This document shows positions 35,708 through 43,951 of a stretch of 53,255 bases of DNA, in pieces (positions within the stretch are counted from its first letter, which is position 1; the number at the start of each line of letters is the position of its first letter). Below the pieces are notes generated by a model. The model saw only the letters and a program-made list of their open reading frames with translations, searched no databases and had not been told where the DNA came from. The position numbers and the translations under genes are program-made. Source of the DNA: Leptolyngbya sp. PLA1. Its GTDB lineage: Bacteria; Planctomycetota; Phycisphaerae; Phycisphaerales; UBA1924. The stretch is from positions 1 to 53,255 of the forward strand of contig QWIH01000023.1 in the NCBI GenBank assembly GCA_021405315.1, written 5' to 3'.

Positions 35708-36577
35708 ATGAGCCAGACACCGCCCATCCCGCCCAGCATGCCGCTCTACGTGCCGCCGCCCAAGTTCAACCCCGGCGTGTGCGGCGAGTTCCGCGCGACA
35801 GAGAGGTTTGCCGTGGCGTGGTCGTTCCTCTGGGCGAACTGGGGGCTCATCACGGGTGCGGTGCTGCTCGCGTGGGTGATCCAGCTCGTCGTAAGTTTCA
35901 TCCCGTTCATCGGGGGCATCGCGGGGCTGTTTCTGGCGCCGCTGATGACGGCGGCGGGATACCAGGCGGTGCTCACATTCCGAGGGCAGCCCGCGAAGGC
36001 CGGCGACATCTTCCAGGTCTTTGGGCCGAAGTACTGGCAGGTATTCGTTGTCACGCTGCTGTACAACCTGTGCTTCATGGTCGCGGTTGTGCCCCTGCTG
36101 GTGGGCGGGGTGCTGTTCGCCATCGGGGCCTCGCAGGGCGGAGCGGTCGGTGCGGCGATGATTGCGCTCGGGTGCGCGGTGTTCCTCGTGTCGATGATCG
36201 GCATGATGTACATCCAGGCGAGGCTCATGCACGCGCCGCTGCTGATCTATGACGCGCCCGCGGGCAGCCTCGACATGATCGAGTGCCTCAAGATGAGTTG
36301 GGGCCGCACGGGCCCGTTCGCCTGGTCGCTCGTCGGATTCCTGCTGCTCATGGCGCTGGTCGCGATGGGATCGATCCTGCTTCTGGGAATCGGGCTGCTC
36401 CTGGTCGGCATCCCGTTCGCGGTCGCCTGCACGGCGGTGGCGTATTGCACCCTCTTCCCGCAGTCGAGCCCGCTGTGCCCGAAGTGCGGGTATGACCTGT
36501 CGAGAATCGGCGGACCGCGATGCCCCGAGTGCGGCTGGCAGCCCCCGATGCCGGGCGAGGCACCGGGAATCGTCTAA
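35708..36577 (+). CDS. Polytopic membrane protein with C-terminal zinc ribbon
   Basis: The 289 residues have a Pro-rich N-terminus, then five or six membrane helices (for example WGLITGAVLLAWVIQLVV and LLLMALVAMGSILLLGIGLLL), and a cytosolic tail with CPKCGYDLSRIGGPRCPEC, a four-Cys zinc ribbon common in planctomycete proteins. Function is unknown. It lies directly left of the tRNA-Lys integration site and is the last gene before the mobile element. Confidence 0.75.
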   Translation: MSQTPPIPPSMPLYVPPPKFNPGVCGEFRATERFAVAWSFLWANWGLITGAVLLAWVIQLVVSFIPFIGGIAGLFLAPLMTAAGYQAVLTFRGQPAKAGDIFQVFGPKYWQVFVVTLLYNLCFMVAVVPLLVGGVLFAIGASQGGAVGAAMIALGCAVFLVSMIGMMYIQARLMHAPLLIYDAPAGSLDMIECLKMSWGRTGPFAWSLVGFLLLMALVAMGSILLLGIGLLLVGIPFAVACTAVAYCTLFPQSSPLCPKCGYDLSRIGGPRCPECGWQPPMPGEAPGIV

Positions 36578-36608
36578 CCTAGACCCGAGTCACCCCCAGC
36601 AACACGCC

Positions 36609-36635
36609 CGGCGAACCGGGTTTCCCGACTCGCCG
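36609..36635 (-). terminator. Displaced original tRNA-Lys downstream hairpin
   Basis: The inverted repeat CGGCGA/TCGCCG with a CCGGG-containing inner stem lies 35 bp beyond the att repeat, outside the element. It matches the hairpin at 46153-46181 inside the element in sequence and position. It was presumably the terminator of tRNA-Lys before integration. It lacks a clear U-tract, so termination strength is uncertain. Confidence 0.5.
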
Positions 36636-36666
36636 AAAAGCCCGCAAAGCTCCGGCGAAACTCTGA

Positions 36667-36715
36667 AAGTGCCCCCCGAAGGACTCGAACCTTCGACCCG
36701 CTGATTAAGAGTCAG
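36667..36715. other. attL of the tRNA-Lys element
   Basis: This 49-bp sequence starts AAGTGCCCCCCGAAGG and ends AAGAGTCAG. It is identical to 46211-46259 and covers the 3' half of tRNA-Lys from the anticodon stem to three bases beyond the tRNA end. The tRNA 5' half is absent here, so this copy is not a functional tRNA. Confidence 0.95.
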
Positions 36716-36781
36716 TGGACAAGGGGTTGGCCCGATGATTTCCGGCACCGTCGGATTTTGGCGTAAGTGCTTGAAAGCCCT

Positions 36782-36799
36782 TGATTGACAGGTCAATCA
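36782..36799. promoter_or_regulatory. 18-bp palindrome, candidate operator or excisionase site
   Basis: TGATTGACAGGTCAATCA is a perfect inverted repeat of 8 bp with a two-base centre. It lies between attL and the first element gene. The sequence TCAGTGGACA occurs at both 36712-36721 and 36797-36806, overlapping the att boundary and the palindrome edge. The protein that binds is unknown. Confidence 0.5.
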
Positions 36800-36845
36800 G
36801 TGGACACTCCGGGCTACCGGGGTCTACCCTGTATTACCGATGGGC

Positions 36846-36867
36846 GGTAGCCCAGAGGTAGCCCAGA
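36846..36867. repeat. Left-end tandem repeat, candidate integrase arm sites
   Basis: GGTAGCCCAGA is repeated twice in tandem. Related words in the opposite orientation (GGCTACC at 36812-36818, GTCTACC at 36822-36828) lie just before it. The same tandem word occurs at the right end at 46118-46136. This spacing and placement near both att sites fits arm-type integrase binding sites. Confidence 0.55.
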
Positions 36868-36902
36868 GCCGACCCGCTGACTTTTTCCCCGGATTCCCCA
36901 CC

Positions 36903-37331
36903 ATGCCGCCACTGTTTCACGTCACCGACCCCGCCAACGTCGAATCCATCCTCCGGGACGGGCTTCGCGCCGATGAGGATGGGTGCATCTTCGCTCTCAC
37001 CGATGAGCGGTTGGCGAACTCCATTGCCCGCGATCAAGTGTTCCTCACCACCTACGCCCTCTTCCGCATTGACAGGAAGGGAATCACGGGTCGCGTAGAG
37101 GCGGACGAGGTGGCGGAGTTGGCGGCGCGTTGGCACCGGGTCATCCTTCAACCCGTCATCGCGCCCCAGTTCCTTCGGCTGGTGAACCCGTCCATTGCAA
37201 CCCAACGCGGCCCCACAGACGGGGACTACATGCGGAACGCACTTGCCGGAATGTCGCGCGATCAAGTGGACGCCCTCTTCGCCAGAATCAGAGAGTTGAG
37301 GGAGGAGCCCACCGTCCCACCGCGTTCCTGA
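36903..37331 (+). CDS. Element-borne protein, possibly ADP-ribosyltransferase-like
   Basis: The 142 residues start MPPLFHVTDPANVESILRDG. The opening pattern (aromatic-His-x-Thr, then a helix NVESILRDGL, then a CIFALTDERLANS strand and FRIDRKGI) resembles the start of small ART or KptA-like folds, where the His near the N-terminus contacts NAD. This is a motif-level guess. The gene sits alone between attL and the integrase, a place where cargo genes often occur. There is no signal peptide. Confidence 0.55.
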   Translation: MPPLFHVTDPANVESILRDGLRADEDGCIFALTDERLANSIARDQVFLTTYALFRIDRKGITGRVEADEVAELAARWHRVILQPVIAPQFLRLVNPSIATQRGPTDGDYMRNALAGMSRDQVDALFARIRELREEPTVPPRS

Positions 37332-37382
37332 TCCACTTTTCATTTTGTCTGGGATCGAATGTTCCTCCCCGGAGTTCCCGTC

Positions 37383-38651
37383 ATGCCAACCACCGCCACC
37401 GCTCCCCGCTCCACCGCGTTCACCATGAACACGCTCGAACGGATCGCCCCGCCGGAGTCTGGGCGTCGATGGGTCCGCGATCCGAAGACGCCCGGACTCG
37501 CGTTGGTCGTCATGCCGACGGGGGCTCGTTCGTGGTACGTCTACAAGAAGGTCAACGGGCGTCCCCGCAAGATTCGACTCGGGGACTTCCCGACGCTCAC
37601 GATCGACGATGCCCGGCGGATCGCGGCGGAGCATCTCGGGACGATCGCTCGCGGAGTTGACCCGTCGATCGAACGGAAGCGGATTCGGCAGGAAACCACG
37701 CTCGGCGAGTTGTGGACGCTTTTCTTCGAGCAACACGCGAAGGCCCGCAAGCGGACGTGGAAGCAGGATGAGCGGCGGTACGAAAAGCACTTGAAGACGT
37801 GGGCGACGCGACGGCTCTCCGATATCGCCCGCGATGAAGTCCAGAGCCTTCACGCGAAGATTGGACGCGAAGCCCCGTACGAAGCGAACCGCGTCGCCGC
37901 GTTGCTCTCGAAGGTGTTCTCATTCGCGATCAAGCGGGGATGGGACGGGCTCTCTCCGACGCGGGGAGTCGAGAAGTTCCGCGAGCAAAGCCGCTCCCGC
38001 TTCCTGTCGCCCGATGAACTCCGGGCGTTCATGGCGTCGCTCAAAGCCGAGCCGCACGAAGCCGTACGCGATGCTCTCTTCCTGTTGATCCTCACGGGCC
38101 AGAGACGCGGCGAAGTTCTCGGGATGCGATGGGACGAAGTGGACTTCGCCGAAGGTGTCTGGACGATCCCGGCGGAGCGGTACAAGGGACGGAGAGAGCA
38201 TCGCGTCCCGCTGCCGGACGCCGCTCTCGCGATCATCCGCGAGCGTCGGCGGAAAGCCGATCGCGACGCCGAGTTCGTCTTCCCCGGACGCGGCGGGCCG
38301 CTCACGGAGATAAAGCGTCCGTGGAGAGCCGTCGTCAAGCGGGCCGGGCTCGAAGGGCTTCGCATCCACGATATCCGCCGGACGTTCGGCTCTTGGAGCG
38401 TTGCGAACGGGACTCCGATCTACACACTCAAGAACCTTCTCGGGCACAAGAACATTTCGACCACTGAGGTCTACTCGCGGCTTCAACTCGATTCGCTCCG
38501 CGATGCGATGAACGCGACAAGTTCGCGGCTTCTCGCCGCCGCCGAGCCCGCCGCCGTCATCGACGCGGAGCCCGTGGAGAGCAAGCCCGCCGCGAAGTCG
38601 AAGCCGAAGCCCCGCCGCTCGAAGTCGAAGGAACTCGCCGCCGCCAGTTGA
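37383..38651 (+). CDS. int: Tyrosine recombinase (P4-type integrase)
   Basis: The 422 residues start at the ATG at 37383 with CCGGAG upstream. The N-terminal DUF4102-like arm-binding domain (residues 20-95; WYVYKKVNGRPRKIRLGDFP) is followed by a SAM-like core-binding domain (105-200). The catalytic domain has R241 (TGQRRGE), K268, H329-x-x-R332 (HDIRRTF), H355 (LLGHK) and the nucleophile Y364 (TTEVYSRL), so all active-site residues are present. The tail is Lys/Pro/Ala-rich. It should integrate and, with an excisionase, remove the element at the tRNA-Lys att site. An earlier ATG at 37359 is less well supported. Confidence 0.96.
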   Translation: MPTTATAPRSTAFTMNTLERIAPPESGRRWVRDPKTPGLALVVMPTGARSWYVYKKVNGRPRKIRLGDFPTLTIDDARRIAAEHLGTIARGVDPSIERKRIRQETTLGELWTLFFEQHAKARKRTWKQDERRYEKHLKTWATRRLSDIARDEVQSLHAKIGREAPYEANRVAALLSKVFSFAIKRGWDGLSPTRGVEKFREQSRSRFLSPDELRAFMASLKAEPHEAVRDALFLLILTGQRRGEVLGMRWDEVDFAEGVWTIPAERYKGRREHRVPLPDAALAIIRERRRKADRDAEFVFPGRGGPLTEIKRPWRAVVKRAGLEGLRIHDIRRTFGSWSVANGTPIYTLKNLLGHKNISTTEVYSRLQLDSLRDAMNATSSRLLAAAEPAAVIDAEPVESKPAAKSKPKPRRSKSKELAAAS

Positions 38652-38666
38652 ATCGGAGTCCCCGCG

Positions 38667-39557
38667 ATGCCCGCAACGCTCCCGCTCCGTGTCGATCCCG
38701 TCGCCGACGCTCTCGCGAGCATCGACGCTCCGCCGTTCGCGTTGGACGCGGCCCTTCGTCTTCAACTCGGCGGGGCCGATCCCCGCTCCGCGTTGGAGTT
38801 GCACGTCTCCGCCGTCGCCGATGATCTTCGCCGCGAAGCCCCGGAAGCGATGAACGGAGCCCCGGCCCGCTCGGGCGTCCCGTCCGACGATGCTTCCGCA
38901 CTCGCGGCCCACTTGCGGGCGAAGCATCGAACGCGGGCGACGGAGCCCAAGTACCACGCCCGCCGACTCGCCGAGTCCCGGCGGGCTCTCGCCCGGATCG
39001 CTCGGCTTGATCGCTTCACCGCTGAGCGGCTCGCGGCGGGCGACGATCCGGCGGAAGCGACGCTCCGCGTTCTCCGGTTCGTGCGGGCCGCATGGTCCGA
39101 AGTCCCCGGCGGGATGGACGGAGCCCCGGAAGCCGCCCCGACGCTCGCCGAGTTCGTCGCCGCCCACGTCGCCCACGCGGAGCGGCTCCGAGCCCGCCAG
39201 AGCGACACGCCGAGCGGGAAGCGAGCGACGAAGCCGACGCGGGAGCATCGCAAGCCTGAAGAGCCGACGCCGCCCGTGTCGCTTGCATTCGCCGCCCGCG
39301 AGTTGTTCCGGCTCCCCGAAGCCGCCCTTCGCGGTATGCGAAAGCGGAACGAAGTGAAGTGGGATCGGCTCGGCTCCGAGTTGTGGACGTTCGATCGGAA
39401 GGAAGTGGAAGACGCGAACGCCGCCGCGATCAACAGAATCGATGCGATCGCTGCCCGCTTCGTTGAACGCCGGAGCGACGCGAAGCGACGCTCCGCCACG
39501 TCGCCCAAAGCCGCCGAAGCCCGAGCCGCCCGAGCCCGCCGCAAGCCGGGCCGGTGA
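38667..39557 (+). CDS. Hypothetical element protein downstream of the integrase
   Basis: The 296 residues are highly charged and rich in Ala and Arg, mainly helical, with no signal peptide or membrane segment. A central segment, TAERLAAGDDPAEATLRVLRF, and a C-terminal segment, ALRGMRKRNEVKWDRLGSE, look like folded helical parts; the tail is a run of Arg/Ala. I do not recognise the family. The gene starts 15 bp after the integrase stop and is probably co-transcribed with it. Confidence 0.65.
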   Translation: MPATLPLRVDPVADALASIDAPPFALDAALRLQLGGADPRSALELHVSAVADDLRREAPEAMNGAPARSGVPSDDASALAAHLRAKHRTRATEPKYHARRLAESRRALARIARLDRFTAERLAAGDDPAEATLRVLRFVRAAWSEVPGGMDGAPEAAPTLAEFVAAHVAHAERLRARQSDTPSGKRATKPTREHRKPEEPTPPVSLAFAARELFRLPEAALRGMRKRNEVKWDRLGSELWTFDRKEVEDANAAAINRIDAIAARFVERRSDAKRRSATSPKAAEARAARARRKPGR

Positions 39558-39628
39558 TCCCTTGTCAGTGGGCGAGCGTGCGAAAAAGCCCGTGATTCAT
39601 GGCGTTTCCGATGCTCTCGCCGCCTGTG

Positions 39629-39647
39629 GGCTACTCCGGGGCTACCG
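39629..39647. repeat. Internal inverted copy of the GGTAGCC words
   Basis: GGGCTACTCCGGGGCTACC, read on the minus strand, gives GGTAGCCCCGGAGTAGCCC. This is close to the tandem repeats at both element ends but in the opposite orientation. It lies between the integrase module and the convergent replication operon. Confidence 0.45.
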
Positions 39648-39654
39648 GACGATG

Positions 39655-39683
39655 AAAAGACGCCCCCGCCGTTGCCGACGGGG
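39655..39683 (-). terminator. Intrinsic terminator of the element's minus-strand operon
   Basis: On the minus strand the hairpin CCCCGTCG-GCAA-CGGCGGGG (8-bp stem with one G-U pair, GCAA tetraloop) is followed closely by TTTT. It lies about 40 bp after the last gene of the operon. A second perfect hairpin, CGGGGC-CAC-GCCCCG, is at 39695-39709. Confidence 0.75.
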
Positions 39684-39722
39684 ACGCCCGCACTCGGGGC
39701 CACGCCCCGGAAGGAATCCGTT

Positions 39723-40034
39723 TCACTCCGGCGGGGTGAAGGTCCGCCGGGCTTGCTCGCGGAGACGTTCGATCCGCTTGGGGATCGACGGATCGGCCCG
39801 GAGTCCGCACCGCTCCGCCGCCCGATCGAACTCGCGGCGGAAGCGGCTCTCGGCATCGTCCGGGGCGAGCGTCCCGTCCCACACGTCAAAGCCGATAGAC
39901 GCTTCGAGCAAGTCGAGAAGCCGGGAGTTCAGCCGAGCCGCCGCAACTTGCTGCCGAAGGATGAACCGCTCCACTGACGCGAGCCGAGCGGCGAACTTCG
40001 AGCCCGTCGGCCAGTTGTCCCGGTGTTGGATCAT
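39723..40034 (-). CDS. Small hypothetical element protein
   Basis: The 103 residues start MIQHRDNWPTGSKFAARL and are mostly helical and charged (for example SVERFILRQQVAAARLNSRLLDLLEAS). The ATG overlaps the stop of the preceding gene as ATGA, so translation is coupled. It is the last gene of the minus-strand operon. I see no recognisable domain. Confidence 0.65.
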   Translation of the reverse strand: MIQHRDNWPTGSKFAARLASVERFILRQQVAAARLNSRLLDLLEASIGFDVWDGTLAPDDAESRFRREFDRAAERCGLRADPSIPKRIERLREQARRTFTPPE

Positions 40035-40477
40035 CCGGCATTGTCCCCGCTCTCGCCGTCGTCACCTTCGCGGCGGGCCGATTCGAGGATGCTCGCGAGA
40101 TACTCGGGGTCGAGTTCGTTCGAGAGCCCGAGAGCCTCTTCGATCCGCTTCAAGCGGTCTTCGGCTCCGGCTTCCACGGGCTTCCCAATCAAGCGATCCG
40201 CGAGCCACTCCGCCGCCCGCACGTTGGGGCGTGCGGCCCACTTCCCTTCGATCGCGTCCCACACGCCGACGGCTTCCTTGTGCATCGCGAGAATGACTTC
40301 CCGCCACTTCTCCGCGTCGATCGCTCGGAAGAGTTCGGCACGAAGCCCCGCGATTTTCTTCGTGTGCGGGCTCGGGTGTCCCCGGCTCACGGTGTTTCCC
40401 GGCAGGAACAAGCCGCGTTCGTCCCGCTGGGGCTTCGCGTCGCCGTTCGGTGTTCCGTTGCTTGTGTTGTCAATCAT
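40031..40477 (-). CDS. DUF5681/small-terminase-like element protein
   Basis: The 148 residues begin with a polar stretch followed by RDERGLFLPGNTVSRGHPSP. This is close to the RGRFAPGNxxGGRP opening of DUF5681 proteins and of many phage small terminase-like proteins. A helical middle (AELFRAIDAEKWREVILAMHKEA) and a C-terminal helix follow. A terminase-like role would fit a phage satellite that redirects packaging, but the resemblance is limited to the N-terminal motif. Both of its ends overlap neighbours by ATGA. Confidence 0.6.
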   Translation of the reverse strand: MIDNTSNGTPNGDAKPQRDERGLFLPGNTVSRGHPSPHTKKIAGLRAELFRAIDAEKWREVILAMHKEAVGVWDAIEGKWAARPNVRAAEWLADRLIGKPVEAGAEDRLKRIEEALGLSNELDPEYLASILESARREGDDGESGDNAG

Positions 40478-41313
40478 GCCGTCACCGCCTCCCGCCCGCG
40501 ATCCGCCGCCGAGAGCCCTTCACGCTGCCGCACGTCCACCCCGGCGGATTCCGCGATCATCGCTCGGGCGTCGTCGCGAACCGCTTCGATGGACGCGATC
40601 GCCTCTTCCGACTCCGCCCGCGTCTTCGCCGCGTCGGGGACGATCGCTTCGGCAACTTCCTTGACGCCCTCTTCGACGATCCGGGCGGGGAAGAGCGGGG
40701 CGAACACCGGGGCATTCACCACCGCCGCGAGCCCGAGCGGATCGCGGGCGTCGATGATCCGCCGGAACGCTTCGTGACGCGGGCCGGAGTCCATCGCGTA
40801 CAACCGATCGCGAATCTCCCGCTCGCGGAGAAGCCCCCCAAGGTCATCCGCCGCCGGGAACTTGATCGCCGATCGGACTTCCGCCGCCGACTTGTCCCGC
40901 ATTCGCCGGAGCGTCGGGAGCATCGGTTCATTCGTCGCGAGGTCGTCAAGCCGCTTCAGGAAGTCGGAGCCGACGAACGCGAGCCGCTTCGTCCGACCGA
41001 TGGGCGAGAGTTCCGCGTCATCGACCACGCGGCCCGCTTCGCGGGCGAAGTTGCCGAGCAACGCGAGAGCCGCTTCGTGGAACTTCACCGCACGCGAGAG
41101 CGGGGAGTCCGTGGGGTAGTCCGTCCGCTGGGGACGATGCGAGAAGCCCACGCGGAGAATCACGTCGATCCTCTGAGAGACGCGGCTCGCGTCGATCCGG
41201 GGGCCGACGGCCCCGCGATCCCGAGCGTCCCGCACGGTCGATCCGCCGGGCGGATTGGGGCCGGGGTTCGTGGGGAGTCCGCTGTCGCCGAGATTGGGAT
41301 TGATCCGTGTCAT
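40474..41313 (-). CDS. Hypothetical element protein, Pro-rich N-terminus
   Basis: The 279 residues start MTRINPNLGDSGLPTNPGPNPPGGS after a good AAGGA. After a disordered Pro/Gly-rich N-terminus the protein is helical and charged (SPLSRAVKFHEAALALLGNF, RIVEEGVKEVAEAIV). It has no signal peptide or membrane segment, and I recognise no family. It lies between the 108-residue gene (63 bp gap) and the terminase-like gene (ATGA overlap). Confidence 0.65.
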   Translation of the reverse strand: MTRINPNLGDSGLPTNPGPNPPGGSTVRDARDRGAVGPRIDASRVSQRIDVILRVGFSHRPQRTDYPTDSPLSRAVKFHEAALALLGNFAREAGRVVDDAELSPIGRTKRLAFVGSDFLKRLDDLATNEPMLPTLRRMRDKSAAEVRSAIKFPAADDLGGLLREREIRDRLYAMDSGPRHEAFRRIIDARDPLGLAAVVNAPVFAPLFPARIVEEGVKEVAEAIVPDAAKTRAESEEAIASIEAVRDDARAMIAESAGVDVRQREGLSAADRGREAVTA

Positions 41314-41376
41314 CGTTCGTTCCTTTCGTTCGCTCGCCCGAGTTCTCGCGGACCACGCGGGCCGCGATTCGTTGTG

Positions 41377-41703
41377 CTACTTGTCCCGCTGTTGAGTTCC
41401 GAAGAGTCCGAGAGCGGCCCTCTTCACGATCCGGCCCAGCCGAAGAGCCGCGTTCGCGTGCGGACGCGGGAGCCGCAAGCGGAGCGGATCGCCCGGAGCC
41501 CGGAGCGGTTGCCGATCAAGCCCCGCCGTCCGCGAGCGGAGCCGGGCTTCGAGAGCCGCGAGCATCAACGCATCGGCTTCCGCGTCCGTCTTCGCTCGCT
41601 TCGCCGCGTCTACCGCCGCGTCAAGGTCCGCACGCATCGCCGACGCCGCCGACGCGAGCAACTTCTCCGGCTCGGTCTGTAATCCGCCGCGATCGTCGAT
41701 CAT
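41377..41703 (-). CDS. Small hypothetical element protein
   Basis: The 108 residues have an Ala-rich N-terminal helix (SAASAMRADLDAAVDAAKRAKTDAEADALMLAALEARL) and a basic C-terminus. The start overlaps the stop of the primase-helicase-like gene (ATGA), indicating coupled translation. No domain is recognised. A short coiled coil is likely. Confidence 0.6.
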   Translation of the reverse strand: MIDDRGGLQTEPEKLLASAASAMRADLDAAVDAAKRAKTDAEADALMLAALEARLRSRTAGLDRQPLRAPGDPLRLRLPRPHANAALRLGRIVKRAALGLFGTQQRDK

Positions 41704-43643
41704 CGCTCCGCCTCCGCTTCGTTTCCGGGGGATCGGGGGGCTTCCGGGGACTCTGCCAACTCCGTACCGTTTAGAAAAAAAAGTCCCACATGGGGAGAGT
41801 TAGAAAAGTCCCCGGAAGTCCCCGGAGCCCCCGGAAGTCCGCCTCCGGCGGGGGCCGCCCCCGGACCCGCTCGCCCGACGCGGAACTTCCGCCCCTTCGT
41901 GTCGGAGTCCCGCCCCGCGTCTTCCAGCCGGTACCCGCCGACGATCCGGCCCACGCCCTTCCCGAGCATGATCCCGAGCCGCTGAGCGAATCCCCGCCGC
42001 CGCTCGTACGCATCGTGAAGGTCGCCGGGGAGAGCGGCGAAGAGTTCGCCGAGCAAGCCGACTTCCTCAACCACGCTCTTCGTGGTGAACTCCGCCACGG
42101 GCCGGGGGCGTTCGTGAAAGCACTTGTGCAGGGCCGCGAGGAACGCCGCCCACTCATGCCGCGATTCGTTCGCCGCGTCTCTGAACTCCGCCCGGTTCGC
42201 GAGGAAGCCCGGCACGCCCGCGTGTTCGAGAATCCCGCCGACCACGCGGACGAAACTCTCGAACGATCCCCACGTCTTCACCGCCGGGGCCGGGCAACCC
42301 GCCGCCCACCACGCCCGAGCCATGATGAGCAACGCACGGAGCAACGCGGGCCGGTTCGCCCGAACCCACTCCATCAAGTCCGGGTGTCGGAAACCTTCGC
42401 GGTCTTCGGGCCGCTCGCACGCCGCGTCCAGTTCGATCGGGTAGACGCGGCGGGCCATATCGCCGCCGAAGCCCGTGCGATTCCCGGTGATCGCCCAGCA
42501 ACACCGGACGGGCAACTCCACGCGGCGGGACGCCCCCAAGATTCGATCCTCAAACACGGGCGACGTGATCGCGTTCGCGAACGTCCCCGATTCGATCGTC
42601 TCCGTCGCGTTGTCGAAGGGAAACACTTCGCCGCCCCGCAAGAGAGCCGCCGTGATCGTCTTTCGCCACTCCGCTTCGTCGCCGGGGATCGCGGACAACG
42701 GGGGCTCCGTGCCGCACGCGACGTAGCAGAGCGTGCGAAGTAGAAGAGACTTCCCGCTCCCCTGTCCGCTCCGTGCATCGAACACCGCCACCGGGACCGC
42801 CCCCGCGATCGCGGGCCGGGCGACGATCGACAACGCGAACGCGATCGCGTTCGCACGATCCGCCGGACTCACGAAGGGGAAGTCCCCGAGCAACTCTTCG
42901 GCGATGAACCGGGCCGCGTCGCGAGCATTGTCGCGACTCGGGTTCTCGGGCACTTCCACCATCGGAGCATCCGGGACCAGGTACAGCCGAGTTCCCGCGT
43001 CATATCCGGGCCGCGAGAGAATCGTCCCGTCGGGCCGGACTCGCGGGCTTGTGACGATGCCGTCAAGCGGCGGGATGCCGGGGAACTCGGGGAGACTACG
43101 AACGTCGCGAACCACGTCCATCGGCGGGGCGACGGGGAAGGGTTCCTCCCCCTCTTCCTTCGGCGGATTCACGAAGTCCGCCGCTCGTTCCAGTTCGCCC
43201 CGAAGTCCGTGCTCGGTGGGCCGATCCACCATCCATCGCCCTTCGTCCGTTCGCTTCACGCGGACCAGTTCGCCGCCGCGAGTGAAGACGCGGGGCTTGT
43301 GTGCGTTCCCGGCTCGGACAGCGGCGAGAGCATCTTCCGACCACTCTCGAAGATGCCGCCCGTCGTTCACCGTCACCACCGGGAGCCCGGCTCGAACTCG
43401 GAGCCCGCGTGCGATCGTCCATCGCACCCGCTGCGAGTTTGGATCAAGCCCCATCGCCGCCGCCGTGTCGAGAAGGAACATTTCCGCCGCCCCCGTGGAG
43501 ACTTGGCCCGCCGCGATGATCGCCGCCGTTTCCCGCGAAGCGTCCAGCAACGCGGACCACGGGACGGAACCCGCGAGGGCTCGCTCCCGAATCTCGCGGA
43601 GCAACTCCGGCACCGTGGATGATGGGGCGACGGGCTCGGGCAT
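41700..43643 (-). CDS. Primase-helicase-like ATPase of the element
   Basis: About 647 residues. The start is the ATG at 43643, overlapping the upstream stop as TGATG; a GTG at 43646 is the alternative. The N-terminal 250 residues are not recognised. The ATPase part has Walker A GQGSGKS (about 294-300), a Walker B-like segment EVFPFDNA, and a sensor/arginine region WAITGNRTGFGGDMARRV with FEDRILG before it. This fits the SF3/AAA-type helicases found C-terminal in phage and satellite primases. It probably unwinds the element's origin. The C-terminus is Gly/Pro/Ala-rich. It is encoded directly after the AlpA-like gene. Confidence 0.75.
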   Translation of the reverse strand: MPEPVAPSSTVPELLREIRERALAGSVPWSALLDASRETAAIIAAGQVSTGAAEMFLLDTAAAMGLDPNSQRVRWTIARGLRVRAGLPVVTVNDGRHLREWSEDALAAVRAGNAHKPRVFTRGGELVRVKRTDEGRWMVDRPTEHGLRGELERAADFVNPPKEEGEEPFPVAPPMDVVRDVRSLPEFPGIPPLDGIVTSPRVRPDGTILSRPGYDAGTRLYLVPDAPMVEVPENPSRDNARDAARFIAEELLGDFPFVSPADRANAIAFALSIVARPAIAGAVPVAVFDARSGQGSGKSLLLRTLCYVACGTEPPLSAIPGDEAEWRKTITAALLRGGEVFPFDNATETIESGTFANAITSPVFEDRILGASRRVELPVRCCWAITGNRTGFGGDMARRVYPIELDAACERPEDREGFRHPDLMEWVRANRPALLRALLIMARAWWAAGCPAPAVKTWGSFESFVRVVGGILEHAGVPGFLANRAEFRDAANESRHEWAAFLAALHKCFHERPRPVAEFTTKSVVEEVGLLGELFAALPGDLHDAYERRRGFAQRLGIMLGKGVGRIVGGYRLEDAGRDSDTKGRKFRVGRAGPGAAPAGGGLPGAPGTSGDFSNSPHVGLFFLNGTELAESPEAPRSPGNEAEAER

Positions 43644-43897
43644 CACACGCCCTCCCCGCCGGAGACGCTCACGGTCCGGGCCGCGATAAACGCCCGCACG
43701 TCGCTTGCCTTGTATCGAATCCGCCCGCCGCTCCGACCACCGATCCGAACGAACGGGACGCCCCGACGCATCGACCGCCAGTTCGCGAGCGTTTGCCGAC
43801 TCACGCCCAAGAGTTCCGCGACTTCGGCTTCGTGCAAGAGCCGGAGTTCATCGGGCGAGTTCGTCGGGGGCGTCGATCGGGTCCGTGTGCGGGTCAT
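43643..43897 (-). CDS. AlpA/MerR-like HTH protein, excisionase or regulator
   Basis: The 84 residues start MTRTRTRSTPPTNSP (an ATG at 43909 is also possible). The domain LLHEAEVAELLGVSRQTLANWRSMRRGVPFVRIG followed by RIRYKASDVRAFIAART is the helix-turn-helix plus wing of the AlpA/HTH_17 excisionase family. Such proteins regulate integrase and replication genes of satellites or act as excision factors. It heads the replication operon and lies just after the three phased repeats at 43952-43984, which it might bind. Confidence 0.9.
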   Translation of the reverse strand: MTRTRTRSTPPTNSPDELRLLHEAEVAELLGVSRQTLANWRSMRRGVPFVRIGGRSGGRIRYKASDVRAFIAARTVSVSGGEGV

Positions 43898-43951
43898 GCC
43901 CGAGAGCATCGACGCTCACGGGCGAATCGTCCACGTCGGCGGAGCAACTCC

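Noticed and set aside
36667..36715. Second tRNA-Lys gene at the left end of the element
   Set aside because: Only the 3' half is present; the acceptor 5' strand and D arm are missing, so it is an att remnant.
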